Assembly (NCBI RefSeq): GCF_039555335.1
Contig: NC_092635.1
Span: 55,061,755 to 55,125,754 of the forward strand
DNA: 64,000 nucleotides
Direction of reading: 5' to 3'
From: Amphiura filiformis
Lineage: Eukaryota > Echinodermata > Ophiuroidea > Amphilepidida > Amphiuridae
In this document: piece after piece, positions 34,901 through 44,251 of the stretch
Layout of the letters: every line of letters starts with the position of its first letter
How positions within the stretch are numbered: the stretch's first letter is position 1
Notes under the pieces: model-generated
What the model saw: only the letters and a program-made list of their open reading frames with translations
Databases searched by the model: none
Told to the model about the DNA's origin: nothing
Made by a program: the position numbers and the translations under genes

Positions 34901-37013
34901 GGCAGCTGTTACATTCTACTGCACTTACGATAGTCATGCAGGGTTTTTGTTTATAACATGAGTTATCATTTCCTTAAATATTTGCCAGTGGTTACAATGT
35001 TTTTTTTTTCTCTCCATACTTTCATTCTGTAGGTGCTGATGTTGTAGGAATTAACTGTCACTTTGGTCTTATGGATTGTGTCGAGACAGTGCGTATGATG
35101 AAGGAAGGATTGGATAAAGCAGGTCTCAAAACTCATCTTATGATCCAACCATTGGCATACCACACACCTGATGCTAGCAAACAAGGATTCATCGACTTAC
35201 CAGAATTTCCATTTGGTGAGTTCAGTAATCTTGGCACTTGACGAGCAAAATTAAACATTTTTTATCCGTTTCCTGACAATCTTACATACTTATTTTTGAC
35301 AAAACTTGATACTAGGCAAACATTTGACCTCACTTGACTAATATTTGACCTCGCTTGACTAATATTTGACCAAACATTGCTAATTTGACCACAGTTGACT
35401 CCTGATCAACTAAAACCTAGTAAAATTATTTTGATACAGTATTGCTTATATAATTAATTTTCCATCAAGTAATATGAAAATTCAACAATGTGTACATGAC
35501 CTTATAAAATCTATATGTGACGTGTCATGTCAAAAGGAGACACTTTTGGGCAGGTTATCAATTTTCAGCTTTTACATATCCTAAATATCGAGATATTTTG
35601 CTGCACAACGCCGTATTCCCCAATGAAATCGGACATTCCAAAGCGAAGATATTGAGTTTGTAAGTTATGGTATTATTAAATTGGAAATTGAGATATCGGC
35701 TTTTGAAAATATTATTGACAATGTTGAGAGTAGGAATCACCTTGAAAAATGTCTCAAAAAATACAAGATGCCAGTTATACTCCGGTTTGAAACTATCAGA
35801 CAATATTTTTAACATTAATAACATAACAAATTCGCAACAAACCCAAATTGTGAAAAAATCATTCCCAGGCAGATTTTTGGCTATTTCTCCATTTAAGATC
35901 CTGCCCAAAAGTGTCTCCTTTTGACATGACACGTCACATATTGCAATCTTTAGACTCTTGAATGGCCTTTATTAGATGTATACTGTATTTATTTTCCTCA
36001 GGTTTGGAGCCCCGTCTTGCCACTCGTTGGGACATGCATGAGTATGCCCGTGCTTCATATGACCTTGGTGTACGTTTCATTGGCGGTTGCTGCGGCTTTG
36101 AACCATATCATATCCGAGCTGTCGCAGAGGAGTTGGCACCCGAGAGAGGTTTCCTACCAACAGGATCCGAGAAACATGGAATGTGGGGTGATGGACTGCG
36201 TCAACATACCAAACCTTGGGTCAGAGCTAGGTAGGTTTATGTATAATTGGGTACTTTGTTCAACCTGTAATAGGTGTAAATGATTTGGTTTTGTTACTGA
36301 GCGTGTTAATGAAGCCCTAACTTCTGTTCACATAAAGTTACACCTGAGCAGTCATGCAAATGGGTCATGCAATAAGCAAAGCGCACTTTACGTATGCGCC
36401 CAATTGAGTGTACACCATTCGATATCAATCCATAAATGTTACAAGTAAGGAGCGACCCCGTGATGCTTCATAATCTTGTGAATAGCAAATAGGAATCCAG
36501 TAGCACTGGTTTTGCTTTTCGTATATTCAATAAGTCACCTTTGCTCAATCTGGAATGCATGTGGCCAATATGCAGCTATGTAATAAAGAGTATGTAAAAT
36601 TGAGCTTGCTTGAAATTCTGGCAAAGGACTTCTTGAAGATTATTTAGGTATAGCCGATCTAAAATTTGGGAAGCCGATTCTGGATGCATTGGTAAAGCTG
36701 GCTGTGGGCTGATTAAGGAATTGCATCACTAGATCATGCTTAATGGGTTATACTGAAAATTGGCGATATGTGTGCGGTAGGATTTTGTGCATCGCCTACA
36801 CTATGAATCATTTGTCTGTCTGCTTTATTTTATTTCTTCAGAGCTCGCAAGGATTACTGGAAGAACCTGAAGCCAGCAAGTGGACGTGCATTGTGCTCTG
36901 CTCATTCCACACCAAGCAACTGGGGAGTCACACAGGGTGATGAATCGCTGAAGCAAAAGAAGCAGATAACATCCGACGAAGAGTTGAAAGCACTATTTGA
37001 CAAGAAATGTTAA
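22890..37013 (+). CDS. BHMT: Betaine-homocysteine S-methyltransferase (complete, 8 coding exons)
   Basis: Join 22890-22919, 26836-26977, 27594-27712, 32374-32565, 33956-34103, 35033-35215, 36002-36230, 36842-37013: 1215 bases, 404 residues plus TAA, against 406 in human. BHMT is a cytosolic zinc enzyme that moves a methyl group from betaine to homocysteine, giving dimethylglycine and methionine. The sequence shows [20 protein letters not shown] near the N-terminus, AGGVSQTP, and the zinc ligands Cys219 (GINCHF) and Cys301/Cys302 ([14 protein letters not shown]). All junctions are GT-AG and in phase. Neighbours are DMGDH, divergent upstream, and CCNB1IP1, convergent downstream. The N-terminal exon is short and less conserved than the rest. 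A possible alternative first exon lies at 19765. No disabling change was seen, so it is very probably functional. Confidence 0.97.
22920..23754. other. BHMT intron 1, first part: unassigned
   Basis: No bounded repeat or gene seen. Confidence 0.5.
23755..24590 (+). repeat. GGTCA-rich dispersed repeat, block 4
   Basis: Three leader units (CTTGGTGGGTGGGTGCATCT, GGGTCAAGGTCACCCGAGG) then three tail units. It lies 0.8 kb into BHMT intron 1. TCAAGGTCA occurs three times and the AGGTCA direct-repeat motif repeatedly. Confidence 0.8.
24591..25239 (+). repeat. Degenerate GGTCA-related units
   Basis: AAGGTCATCTAGGGGTCAAA recurs about every 110-130 bases (24810, 24950, 25095), diverged from block 4. 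Confidence 0.5.
25240..25680 (-). repeat. GGTCA-rich dispersed repeat, block 5 (inverted)
   Basis: TGACCTCAGGTGACCTC, CACCAAGTTTCATGCCCAT and the inverse leader GGGTCAAGATGCACCC. Confidence 0.8.
25920..26330. repeat. Degenerate approx. 110-base tandem units
   Basis: Three units sharing GGGGACATGTTACAAATCAA and TCAAAGTTGGACATAAAC, again with AGGTCA-type motifs. Confidence 0.55.
26461..26760 (+). repeat. tRNA-derived SINE
   Basis: Head with A-box GGTGGCCGAGCGGAACAGGC, CAT in the anticodon loop position, and B-box GGTTCGAGTCCCGG; the body has GCCCTTGAGTAAGGCCCTTT and ATAAATGGGTACCGGCATT. The acceptor strands do not pair, so it is a retroposon rather than a tRNA gene. It ends near BHMT exon 2. 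Confidence 0.75.
26836..26977 (+). CDS. BHMT: BHMT coding exon 2
   Basis: Acceptor GGTTACAG; residues 11-57 plus one base ([13 protein letters not shown] ... IEHPEA); donor GTATGT. Nearly identical in pattern to vertebrate BHMT, including [12 protein letters not shown]. Confidence 0.97.
27594..27712 (+). CDS. BHMT: BHMT coding exon 3
   Basis: Acceptor TTTTTAG; the split codon gives Val58, then residues 59-97 ([20 protein letters not shown], then YASDDKL...). Donor GTAAGA, phase 0. Confidence 0.96.
27933..28360. mobile_element. Foldback element in BHMT intron 3
   Basis: TACCAAAA ... TTACCCCCTTTTAT on the left, the inverse (AAAGGGGGGTAATTAC ... TTTTGGTA) on the right; arms continue imperfectly for about 70 bases. 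Confidence 0.7.
28421..29145. mobile_element. Large foldback element in BHMT intron 3
   Basis: Imperfect inverted arms of about 120 bases: GTGGAGGCATTTTGGATTTG and AAAAGGTCATACAG on the left, with the inverse at 29070-29110 and beyond. Confidence 0.65.
29611..30673. mobile_element. 1.06 kb TIR element in BHMT intron 3
   Basis: 30-base terminal inverted repeats with two mismatches (TATAGGCCGCGTGTTTTG, CTCGCCACCC; inverse at the right). TA duplicated. No transposase seen. Inside are ACAGGGTG motifs at 29804, 29822 and 29985. Confidence 0.8.
30674..32373. other. BHMT intron 3, last part: unassigned
   Basis: No gene or bounded repeat; TGACCC/GGGTCA short inversions at 31320-31356. Confidence 0.5.
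32374..32565 (+). CDS. BHMT: BHMT coding exon 4
   Basis: Acceptor TTTTAACAG, donor GTAAGT, 64 whole codons (residues 98-161). Contains [24 protein letters not shown] and VDFLIAE. The preceding intron is 4.7 kb. Confidence 0.96.
33041..33146. repeat. 53-base tandem duplication
   Basis: Two copies of a unit beginning GGTCAAGAAGAAAGTGTGTA, two differences, in BHMT intron 4. No other feature was seen in 32566-33955. Confidence 0.8.
33956..34103 (+). CDS. BHMT: BHMT coding exon 5
   Basis: Acceptor GTGTTTAG, donor GTTAGT; residues 162-210 plus one base ([15 protein letters not shown] ... [16 protein letters not shown]). Confidence 0.96.
34160..34425. repeat. Low-complexity repeat with GACCCCC motifs
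   Basis: CTATCATTTTCTTCGGAAAG resembles a stretch at 27010-27035; repeated TTTTATGACCCCC strings follow. Confidence 0.4.
34436..34690 (+). pseudogene. Penelope-like element, GIY-YIG endonuclease fragment
   Basis: Frame reads [39 protein letters not shown] and, after a break, [18 protein letters not shown]. The GDS-R-L-R-EHK, H-IDW and NRD-G patterns match GIY-YIG nuclease tails of Penelope-type retroelements. A stop and a frame change mark it as dead. Confidence 0.65.
35033..35215 (+). CDS. BHMT: BHMT coding exon 6 (zinc ligand Cys219)
   Basis: Acceptor TTCTGTAG, donor GTGAGT; residues 211-271. [10 protein letters not shown] carries the first zinc cysteine; [20 protein letters not shown] follows. 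Confidence 0.97.
35514..35940. mobile_element. MITE with perfect 41-base inverted repeats
   Basis: Ends TATGTGACGTGTCATGTCAA and GAGACACTTTTGGGCAGG are exactly inverted at the right; TA target. In BHMT intron 6, ending 61 bases before exon 7. Perfect ends suggest recent insertion. Confidence 0.9.
36002..36230 (+). CDS. BHMT: BHMT coding exon 7 (zinc ligands Cys301/302)
   Basis: Acceptor TTCCTCAG, donor GTAGGT; residues 272-347. [19 protein letters not shown] carries the paired zinc cysteines; [12 protein letters not shown] and HTKPWVRA follow. Confidence 0.97.
36842..37013 (+). CDS. BHMT: BHMT coding exon 8 and stop
   Basis: Acceptor TTTCTTCAG; the split codon gives Arg348; residues 349-404 ([15 protein letters not shown] ... 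LFDKKC) and TAA at 37011-37013. The C-terminal tail is the most divergent segment, as is usual for the family. Confidence 0.95.
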
Positions 37014-37199
37014 GTGTTCTCGACATGAATACTGTAACTGAACGTCTTCCTTGGTGGTATTAATGTACATTTTGTTCACTTCAATATATCAGTGTTTCCT
37101 CGGCAAAAGAAATATGGAAAGAATATCAGTGTATTTACCTTCATGTAAGCATACTCATGAGTTAGCCTAGTATCAAGACGGGGATTATACAGCTTGCAG

Positions 37200-37205
37200 A
37201 ATAAA
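37200..37205 (+). terminator. BHMT: Candidate BHMT poly(A) signal
   Basis: AATAAA about 190 bases after the BHMT stop, with GT-rich sequence about 25 bases further. A second AATAAA at 39182-39187 is followed by a T/G-rich stretch and would give a 2.2 kb 3' UTR. Confidence 0.4.
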
Positions 37206-37329
37206 ACTGTCTAATCCGTCAATGGAGTTGTGATAATAGGCTATATCATGTAAGCTTACATGAAAGACTGAAACTTAACAGGGATTTGCTATTGCAATGC
37301 AAAATTTATGTAGATAAATTCAGGTGGTT

Positions 37330-37790
37330 AAAAAGGAATTGTATATAAAAGCTTGTACAGTTAAGCATAGCATTAGTTTATTCTAAACGGATTATGAAAT
37401 CATTTTCTAAAGGTATTCATCCCTGTAATTAACTAACTAGTTATGCCAAAATATTTTTGAAAAGACGTGGCAGCTAGTTTCTTAAACTATGGGAAAAAAT
37501 ATATTAAAGCGTGTACAGTTGAGCATGACATAAATTGATTCTAAACAGATTATCAAATTATTTTCGAAAGATAAATTACCCAACTAGGTAGTTATTTCAA
37601 CGTAAAGAATTCTTTTTGAAAAGATATGGTAGCTAGTTTACGGAAAATATATAATAAAGCATGTACAGTTGAGCTTTTCTAAACCGGTTACCAAATCATT
37701 TTATAAAGATATAATTGACTATCTGGGTAGTTACGCCAACATATTTTTCGAAACATGCCTACAGCTAGTTTCCTAAACTTGAGGATGAAA
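37330..37790. repeat. Three degenerate tandem units of about 150 bases
   Basis: Each has GTACAGTTRAGC, a TTCTAAAC-type box, TTATGCCAAAATATTTTT-like and GCAGCTAGTTT boxes. Begins 320 bases after the BHMT stop, possibly within the 3' UTR. Confidence 0.65.
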
Positions 37791-38137
37791 TTGTCGAGAA
37801 ATTGATGATCGATCAAAAAGTGGAATTTCATCAAAGATATAACAAGATGCAAATCTCAACACTTGTTTGACCCAAGAAATTCAATTCAATGAAGGACCGC
37901 TGGTTTGTACATTTGTACCTCTCATCTTTCTAAATATCCATGGTTTGTTGGGTTTCATCATGGATACATTGACTTGTTTTAGCTGTACTGCTTCCTGTGG
38001 GATTGCATCCAATGCACCACAACATGATCGACCTACCTAATTGGGTAGAAAGTTGTTGTATTCTAAGATATCAAAAACAGATGTAGTATTTTCCTCAAAG
38101 GATGTAAAATATTATGAGTAATACATGCTTATAAACT

Positions 38138-38236
38138 AAATGCTTGTAAACAACACGCTTGTATATTGCTTAGATATAGCACTGCTAAATGCTTATAAAC
38201 AACATGCTTGTATATTGCTTAGATATAGCACTGCTC
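38138..38236. repeat. Tandem duplication of about 50 bases
   Basis: CTTGTATATTGCTTAGATAT and AGCACTGCT occur twice in direct succession. Confidence 0.75.
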
Positions 38237-38239
38237 ATT

Positions 38240-39942
38240 GTATACACTGTTTGTTCATACATAAATATCACTAGTTTAAATGTCGTATTACATGATGCAG
38301 CAATAACAAATTTATCAAGTAGGTACAAATTTATATTTAGTATTAATTGATGCCAAATCATCAGTGCAATCCAAAAATAATCAAGTTTTACTTGTAAATC
38401 TCCTGTGCTTAAGTTTTCACATATGGTGCACCTTTCTGAGTCCGCTGTCATGTGCCAGGGCAAAGTGAGCACACCATTGCCAGCGCATGACGCAAATCGG
38501 CGCATAATTTGTGTGTACAAATGGCAATTGACCAATGAAATTGCAGTATTCATGTCTACTGAATGATAAGAATATTAGGTTTTTCCTCGGTTTGTTCACA
38601 CAATGCAGAACTCCATATGAATGAGTGCTGTATATATGTGACTAAGTCTATGGATATGTTACTTACAACAAAATATTAACATGCACTTACCTTACATCTG
38701 CTATTAATGGCAATCAGAATCTCCCTTGCGAAGTACTATCATTACTGCCGACTCAAACATGCCCGTAAATTGCAATCTTTTCACGGAGAACAAGCAATCT
38801 CAAAGGATGTGTGGACAATCTTTTAAAACAAATTCTTGCAGCTTGTATATATTGCCTTAATGAAATTGCCAAAAACTGCAAAAATAAGTTATAGTGCTGA
38901 ACAATGCAGTAATTTCATTACTGTTTACACAAACTGTGTTCACTTAAAGATCAATGAAAGCAGTATTTTCATTTACTAAGGGATTTTTATTTTGAACTTA
39001 CCAAAAAACAAGCAGCTGTATCAAAAACTTACAGGGATGCCTTTCTGGAAACGTTACATGTGTTCTACCTTCTGTTATGCGTTATTATGTTTTGTTATTT
39101 AAACTCAAATCAAGAAAGATGGATTAATACATGTAGTTATAAAATCATATTTTCGCATTCAGCTATTGTCAATTGAAGCCAAATAAATCAATTTTGCAAA
39201 GAATTTAATGTTCTGGATATTTGTCATTTCTTCTGTGTTTATTTTTTTATTATTTGTGCAATATTAAGTCCCAAGTTCTACAGGGCAGATGCATGCCCAG
39301 GGTTGCTTCAGAACTTGTCCCTTCATTCACTGGGTTGGGTTTTTGGGCACACCCCTGCAAATGAACCCCCAAGAAGCTTTTGCATAAGTGTAATAATGTT
39401 CAAATGCAAATTGTTGCAACTACACTCGGATTTTGATACCAAAATCAATATGAAAAATATTGAATGACTAAAAAATCATTTTGCTGCCAACATTGAATCA
39501 ATTTTGTGCTTGTATTATAATATCAAAACACGGTGTTCACCGCAATGTGCCTCATTTACTCCACATTGGTAATAACTGGACATCGGGAAGGGGTTACGTC
39601 CAATTTAAATGAGGTAAAATGAAAGAAACCCCACTGGTTGACTGTTTGACTTGGAGCTCTATTGATTACAACAAATTCAAAATTGCTCCGATTCCATTTG
39701 ATTTCGGTGTACGTGTGTAAACATTACATATGCCAAAATATTGTTTTTTACCAATTTATTTTTAAAAGTTCTTGCATTATGGCTTTAATACAATGATAAA
39801 CATATACCAATACCTTGGAGTAGGAAGATACGGAAGTGATGTACAAATAAAACCCAAATCTTTACACTCTGTACCACAAACAATGGTAGCCTATGATGGA
39901 AGTCCTGTACGACACAATTCAATATCAAGTGTACAACTAGTC
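38240..39942. other. BHMT-CCNB1IP1 intergenic: unassigned
   Basis: AT-rich; contains the alternative AATAAA at 39182 but no gene. Confidence 0.5.
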
Positions 39943-40352
39943 TTCACAAAAAGTGATGCAGCCGTTATATATACGCAATGCGTATTACGCATATATAGCT
40001 TCAGAACTATTAATCGTATGCATGTTCAATATTAATGATAGTGTATTTAAAGAAAAATACCCAAAGTTGCAGTTATAATTTTTGTTTATTTGCATCAATT
40101 TGAAGTCGGCGCAAAGATAATGGCGGGTTTTACATGCAACAATATTTGTGCATAAACTATTGATCCCTGTAAACTGCAATTTTTAAATTTGGGTATTTTT
40201 CTTTGAAAACACCGTTATTAATACTGAAGGATGTTGGATGAATGAGGTATCAAAATGCATTAAGAAAACCATCTTATGTTAAAATTTTGTGAATATGATT
40301 AATAGTTCTGAAGCTATGCTTATTTATAATGGCTGTGTTACTTTTTGTGAAA
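39943..40352. mobile_element. Foldback element
   Basis: Arms of about 130 bases: TTCACAAAAAGTGATGCAGC and AGCTTCAGAACTATTAATCG on the left, inverse at right, ending 15 bases before the next palindrome. Confidence 0.7.
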
Positions 40353-40366
40353 ACTTACATAACTCC

Positions 40367-41007
40367 TTAAGGGATCCAAAATGAGCGTTTATTGCGTTTC
40401 GACAGTATTTTTTGTGGGACATGGGAGCACCTCAGACCTATCGAATTGCATTCTGAATACGAAGCATGTCTTTCTGATATCAAATAATTTTCGAAAATCA
40501 CAATATAATACAAATTTTATGACAAATTATAAAAAATTGATATTTTTCAAATTTTTGATATATAACAGTCCTCGAAGTAAATTATATAAATCTAATGATA
40601 TATTCCTAAAGTGTATGTAGCAGGAGGAAAAGCCGACGGTCAATTGAAAATTTTGACCTTTCATATTGAAGATATGGATTTTTTTCCCAAAAGACCTAAT
40701 TTTTTGGTGTGTTTTGGGAAAAAAATCCATATCTTCAATACTGAAAAGGTCAAAATTTTCAATTGATCGTCGGCTTTTCATCCCACCTACATACACTTTA
40801 AGTATAAATCATCAGATTTATAAAGTTTACTTCAAGTACTGTTAAATATCAAAATATCAATTTTAATGATTTGCCATAAAATGTGTATTAAATTGCGAAT
40901 TTCAAAAATCAAATTTATTTGATATCAGAATGACATTCTTCGTATGTCTGATGTGCTCTAATGTCCCAAAATAAATACTGTCCAAACGTTCATACCCCAG
41001 CCCTTAA
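40367..41007. mobile_element. Palindromic TTAA-flanked element, copy 2
   Basis: Same element and orientation as 4766-5432, slightly shorter by small deletions (for example near 40945). Confidence 0.8.
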
Positions 41008-41729
41008 CTGGATCACACACTTTTTGGATTTGGTAGTACATGCCATAGACTTTGTGTTGCGATCATTTTGATGGTGGTGCAGAACTCAAAAGCGTGATCC
41101 AGTTGACAGTGATAATCGGATTACATGTAACACTTCGCTGGTGGATCGTGTCATCTTGGTTCAGTATTTCACATTACAGCAATATTGTAACATTTCCAAA
41201 GAAAAGATTCTTATTTGTTCCCACAAACTGTTGGTTTTCACTATCAGATATGTGCCCTATTAATTTCGAGTGGAACAAATGACGTAAAACTTAAATTGCA
41301 ATTTCATTCCAGCATGAATTTTGCAGTTACTGTCTGTTCAATTAGCTTAGATTCTTGAATTTTTAAGATATTTGACGAAATAAAAAATTGTGGTCAAAGT
41401 CATCAAAGAAAAGTGTTAGCACAGCCTTAGACCTAACGTTATTTATACTTGTCAAATTCTAAAGTTCAATTTAAAACCCAATTTCTTTTCAATTTTGGTC
41501 TTTTCCCGCGATATTTTGATAAAAAGCCGTAGAACGTCGGGTACCATAAACTTTTTGAATCAATCCATTTAGAGCAATGGGGACGAATGTCACAATGCGC
41601 AGAGATAGTATTTATTTGATCATCCGCATCAGGAAGTATTGTCCAGCAAAATATTTGCTGTTGAAACATTACGTTATTATTTATGAACTAAGGTTTTCTA
41701 AAAGGCCCAGCTTATATAAATACATTCCT

Positions 41730-41800
41730 TGCGTATTTATTTATTTATTTATTTATTTATCAATTAATTAATGTATTTATTTATTTATTTATTTATTTAT
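41730..41800. repeat. TTTA microsatellite
   Basis: Two runs of TTTA separated by a short AT-rich break. Confidence 0.9.
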
Positions 41801-41878
41801 CGAATGGGTCTGAGAAGGTGTAGGCCTATTATAAAACTACACATTTATTTTCAATTTGTTATTTCGTTTTGTTTGTTG

Positions 41879-42153
41879 AATACAAACTGAAAAAACTGTG
41901 AAACAAAAGAACTTTTGTACAAGAAAATATTATTTAAATCAATCAGGTTACAGAAAACAATTCTTGTAAAGTCACTGTATCTGAAAATGACAAGTTTAAT
42001 GCTGATATTCTTGGGAAGGAATATCATTTTATTGTGCGAATACAGATACAATTGTATTCTGTATATAGAATTGTTTTCTGTAACCTGATTGATTTAAATA
42101 ATATTTTCTTGTACAAAAGTTCTTTTGTTTCACAATTTTTTTCAGTTTGTATT
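41879..42153. repeat. Long hairpin nested in the element above
   Basis: About 85-base arms (ATACAAACTGAAAAAACTGT ... TTACAGAAAACAATTCT) with very few differences, loop about 105 bases. Confidence 0.85.
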
Positions 42154-42949
42154 TTATTGTGCGAAAATATTGTTGAAATAAGAACGAAATCCATAATTTT
42201 AATGTCATTGTTTAGGAAAATATAATGCTCAGAATAATGTTATGCATAAAACGTAATCGCGCCATATAATTTCGTGTAACAAAAACCGGTGAACCGCCAT
42301 CACCTATTATAGAACCTATCCAATAACCGGAACGGTATAACAATTGAAATGGCAGGACAGATTGGTGGACAGATTGTTTTGCTAAATTGGATAGGGTCTA
42401 TGCCCTAAATTGAGAATGGACCGTCCCACTCGATTTGTAAAAAGGTCGCGAACCGTTTCGGTGGACCCAAGTAACTGCCTAAAATGAGGCGAAATTGAAA
42501 AGAAATGGGGTTTTACATTGAACTTTGTAATTTGAAATGTATAAATCAAGTTAGGTCTAAGGCTGTGCTAACACTTTTCTTTGATGACTTTGGCCACAAG
42601 TTTTTATTTTTTCAAATATCTTAAAAAATCAAGAATCTAAGCTAATTGAACAGACAGTAGTTCATGGATGTTCATAACATTCATTTCAAAAAAGTCGGTA
42701 TTGTGAAAAAAATTGAGGGCCAACCTCAGCAAAGCTTACAATATGGCTCTAATGAGACTTAATTAAAATGAAGACAATGTTAAAAAAGTTTAAGTTGATT
42801 TAGTCAGACACTTTCTTCTAAGGTCTGTAACTTGAGATCTCTGTGACCACTTTTTTTTAGGTCAGATGTTGATGGTGGTTAGGTCAATTTTGCATGAAAG
42901 CAGGTAACACTGGTATCATGTCTGTATGTGTCTATATACTACAGTACTC

Positions 42950-43160
42950 GGCAAATACAAAAATGTTTTAAAAACATAACCATGCATTTTGGTTACTCTT
43001 TTTTAAACGTTTTTATATGAAAAAACACTACATCTTAAAAATGGCAAAATCTTATTGAAAAATATTTTCACAAAATATTTTGTCAACACTTTGTTTGCAT
43101 AAAGTTTTTAAAAATGTTTTCGGATATGTTATTAAAACGTTTTATACCCTTTACATACTG
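42950..43160. repeat. AAAACGTTTT-rich element fragment
   Basis: Same vocabulary as the MITE at 60394-60679 (AAAATGTTTTA, TTAAAACGTTTT), but without clear ends. Confidence 0.5.
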
Positions 43161-43186
43161 GGTAAATAATAACTGTATATAGTATA

Positions 43187-43841
43187 CTGCGCCAAAAAAG
43201 TATTCTTACACTTGGAAGAAATATCCTAATTTTAAAACTAAACCATATTTTTGTAAATTTATTTGTTTAATAATATGCACTATCTAGTCCGGCACATTAT
43301 GACACCCCATCGAATCCAATGTGACTTCAAGAAGCAAAGTTAAAATCATTTGATTAGACGAATGTCCACTTTTAAAAGTGACAAACTGGCCTATTCAAAA
43401 CTCCACGGACTAGACATTTGGTTTGAGAGTGGTGAATGGCTCATTTATGCGTACCTTAATTTAAAACAAAAGGAACAAAAGAAAACTGAAACAAAAGAAC
43501 TGACAAATAAAATGAGAGTTAGGAAAAGTACAGAGAAGTAAAAACTGAAATAAAAACTGCTTTAAATAAAGCTTCATTGAAGAAACTGTGTTCCCTCTTT
43601 GTTGCGCTTGTTGGAATCTTTTTGCACCTTGTATAGGCCAGTTTGTCACTTTTAAAACTGGACCTTTGTCTATTCAATTGCTTGTAACTTTACTTCTTGA
43701 GGTCACATTGGATTCAATGTGGTGTCATAATGTGCTGGATTAGATAGTGCATTTATTAAAAAAACAATTTTCCCCAAATATGGTTCAGTTTTGAAATTGT
43801 GACTATTTTTCCAAGTGTCGGGATACTTTTTTTTGGCGCAG
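43187..43841. mobile_element. 655-base foldback element, TA target
   Basis: Ends CTGCGCCAAAAAAGTAT and the inverse; the inner halves are also inverted (GTGACAAACTGGCC against GGCCAGTTTGTCAC). It lies 0.26 kb beyond the CCNB1IP1 stop and may be in its 3' UTR. Confidence 0.85.
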
Positions 43842-44099
43842 TATAATACTTCCCTCTAGTTAGCATTCATCATAAACACTGCAGCCAACCCCCATTTTCA
43901 ACAATTACTCTTGAGGTAGCAACAAATTTGGTTGATTCCATTTGAGTTTAAGATAGGACATGTGTAAACTTCAATGTGTCGAAAAATCAGGCTTTGGAAA
44001 AAAGTAAACATTTGCATCATTAGTATGTTAAACATTTACTTGAATGATGTAATGAAGAAAACACATTTACAATCAAAAACTGTTTCTTATCTGATGTTG

Positions 44100-44251
44100 T
44101 CAAAGCCTGCGATGTCCAAGACGTTTTGTGATTTCATTTGGTGTACCCAGCTCCATATTAAAGCGACTCTGCACCACAGCTGCATCCTGCTCTAAATGGA
44201 TGTGAGGAGTAGTGTGCAAGATTCCCCCGCTAGGACGCAACACAAAGTCCC
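44100..44251 (-). CDS. CCNB1IP1: CCNB1IP1 coding exon 9 and stop
   Basis: Acceptor GCTCTACAG; the split codon gives Arg233; residues 234-282 (DFVLRPSGGILHTTPHIHLE ... RLGHRRL), TGA at the complement of 44100-44102. Human has DFQFRPFFAGSP at the corresponding point. The poly(A) site is not resolved. Confidence 0.87.

Larger units (their letters stand above)
41330..42657. mobile_element. Element with about 170-base terminal inverted repeats
   Basis: Ends CTGTCTGTTCAATTAGC and the inverse, TA at 41328-41329 and 42658-42659; arms are about 85-90% alike. It contains a nested hairpin (41879-42153), a TTTA microsatellite, and a fragment of the 11560 repeat. No transposase. Confidence 0.8.
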
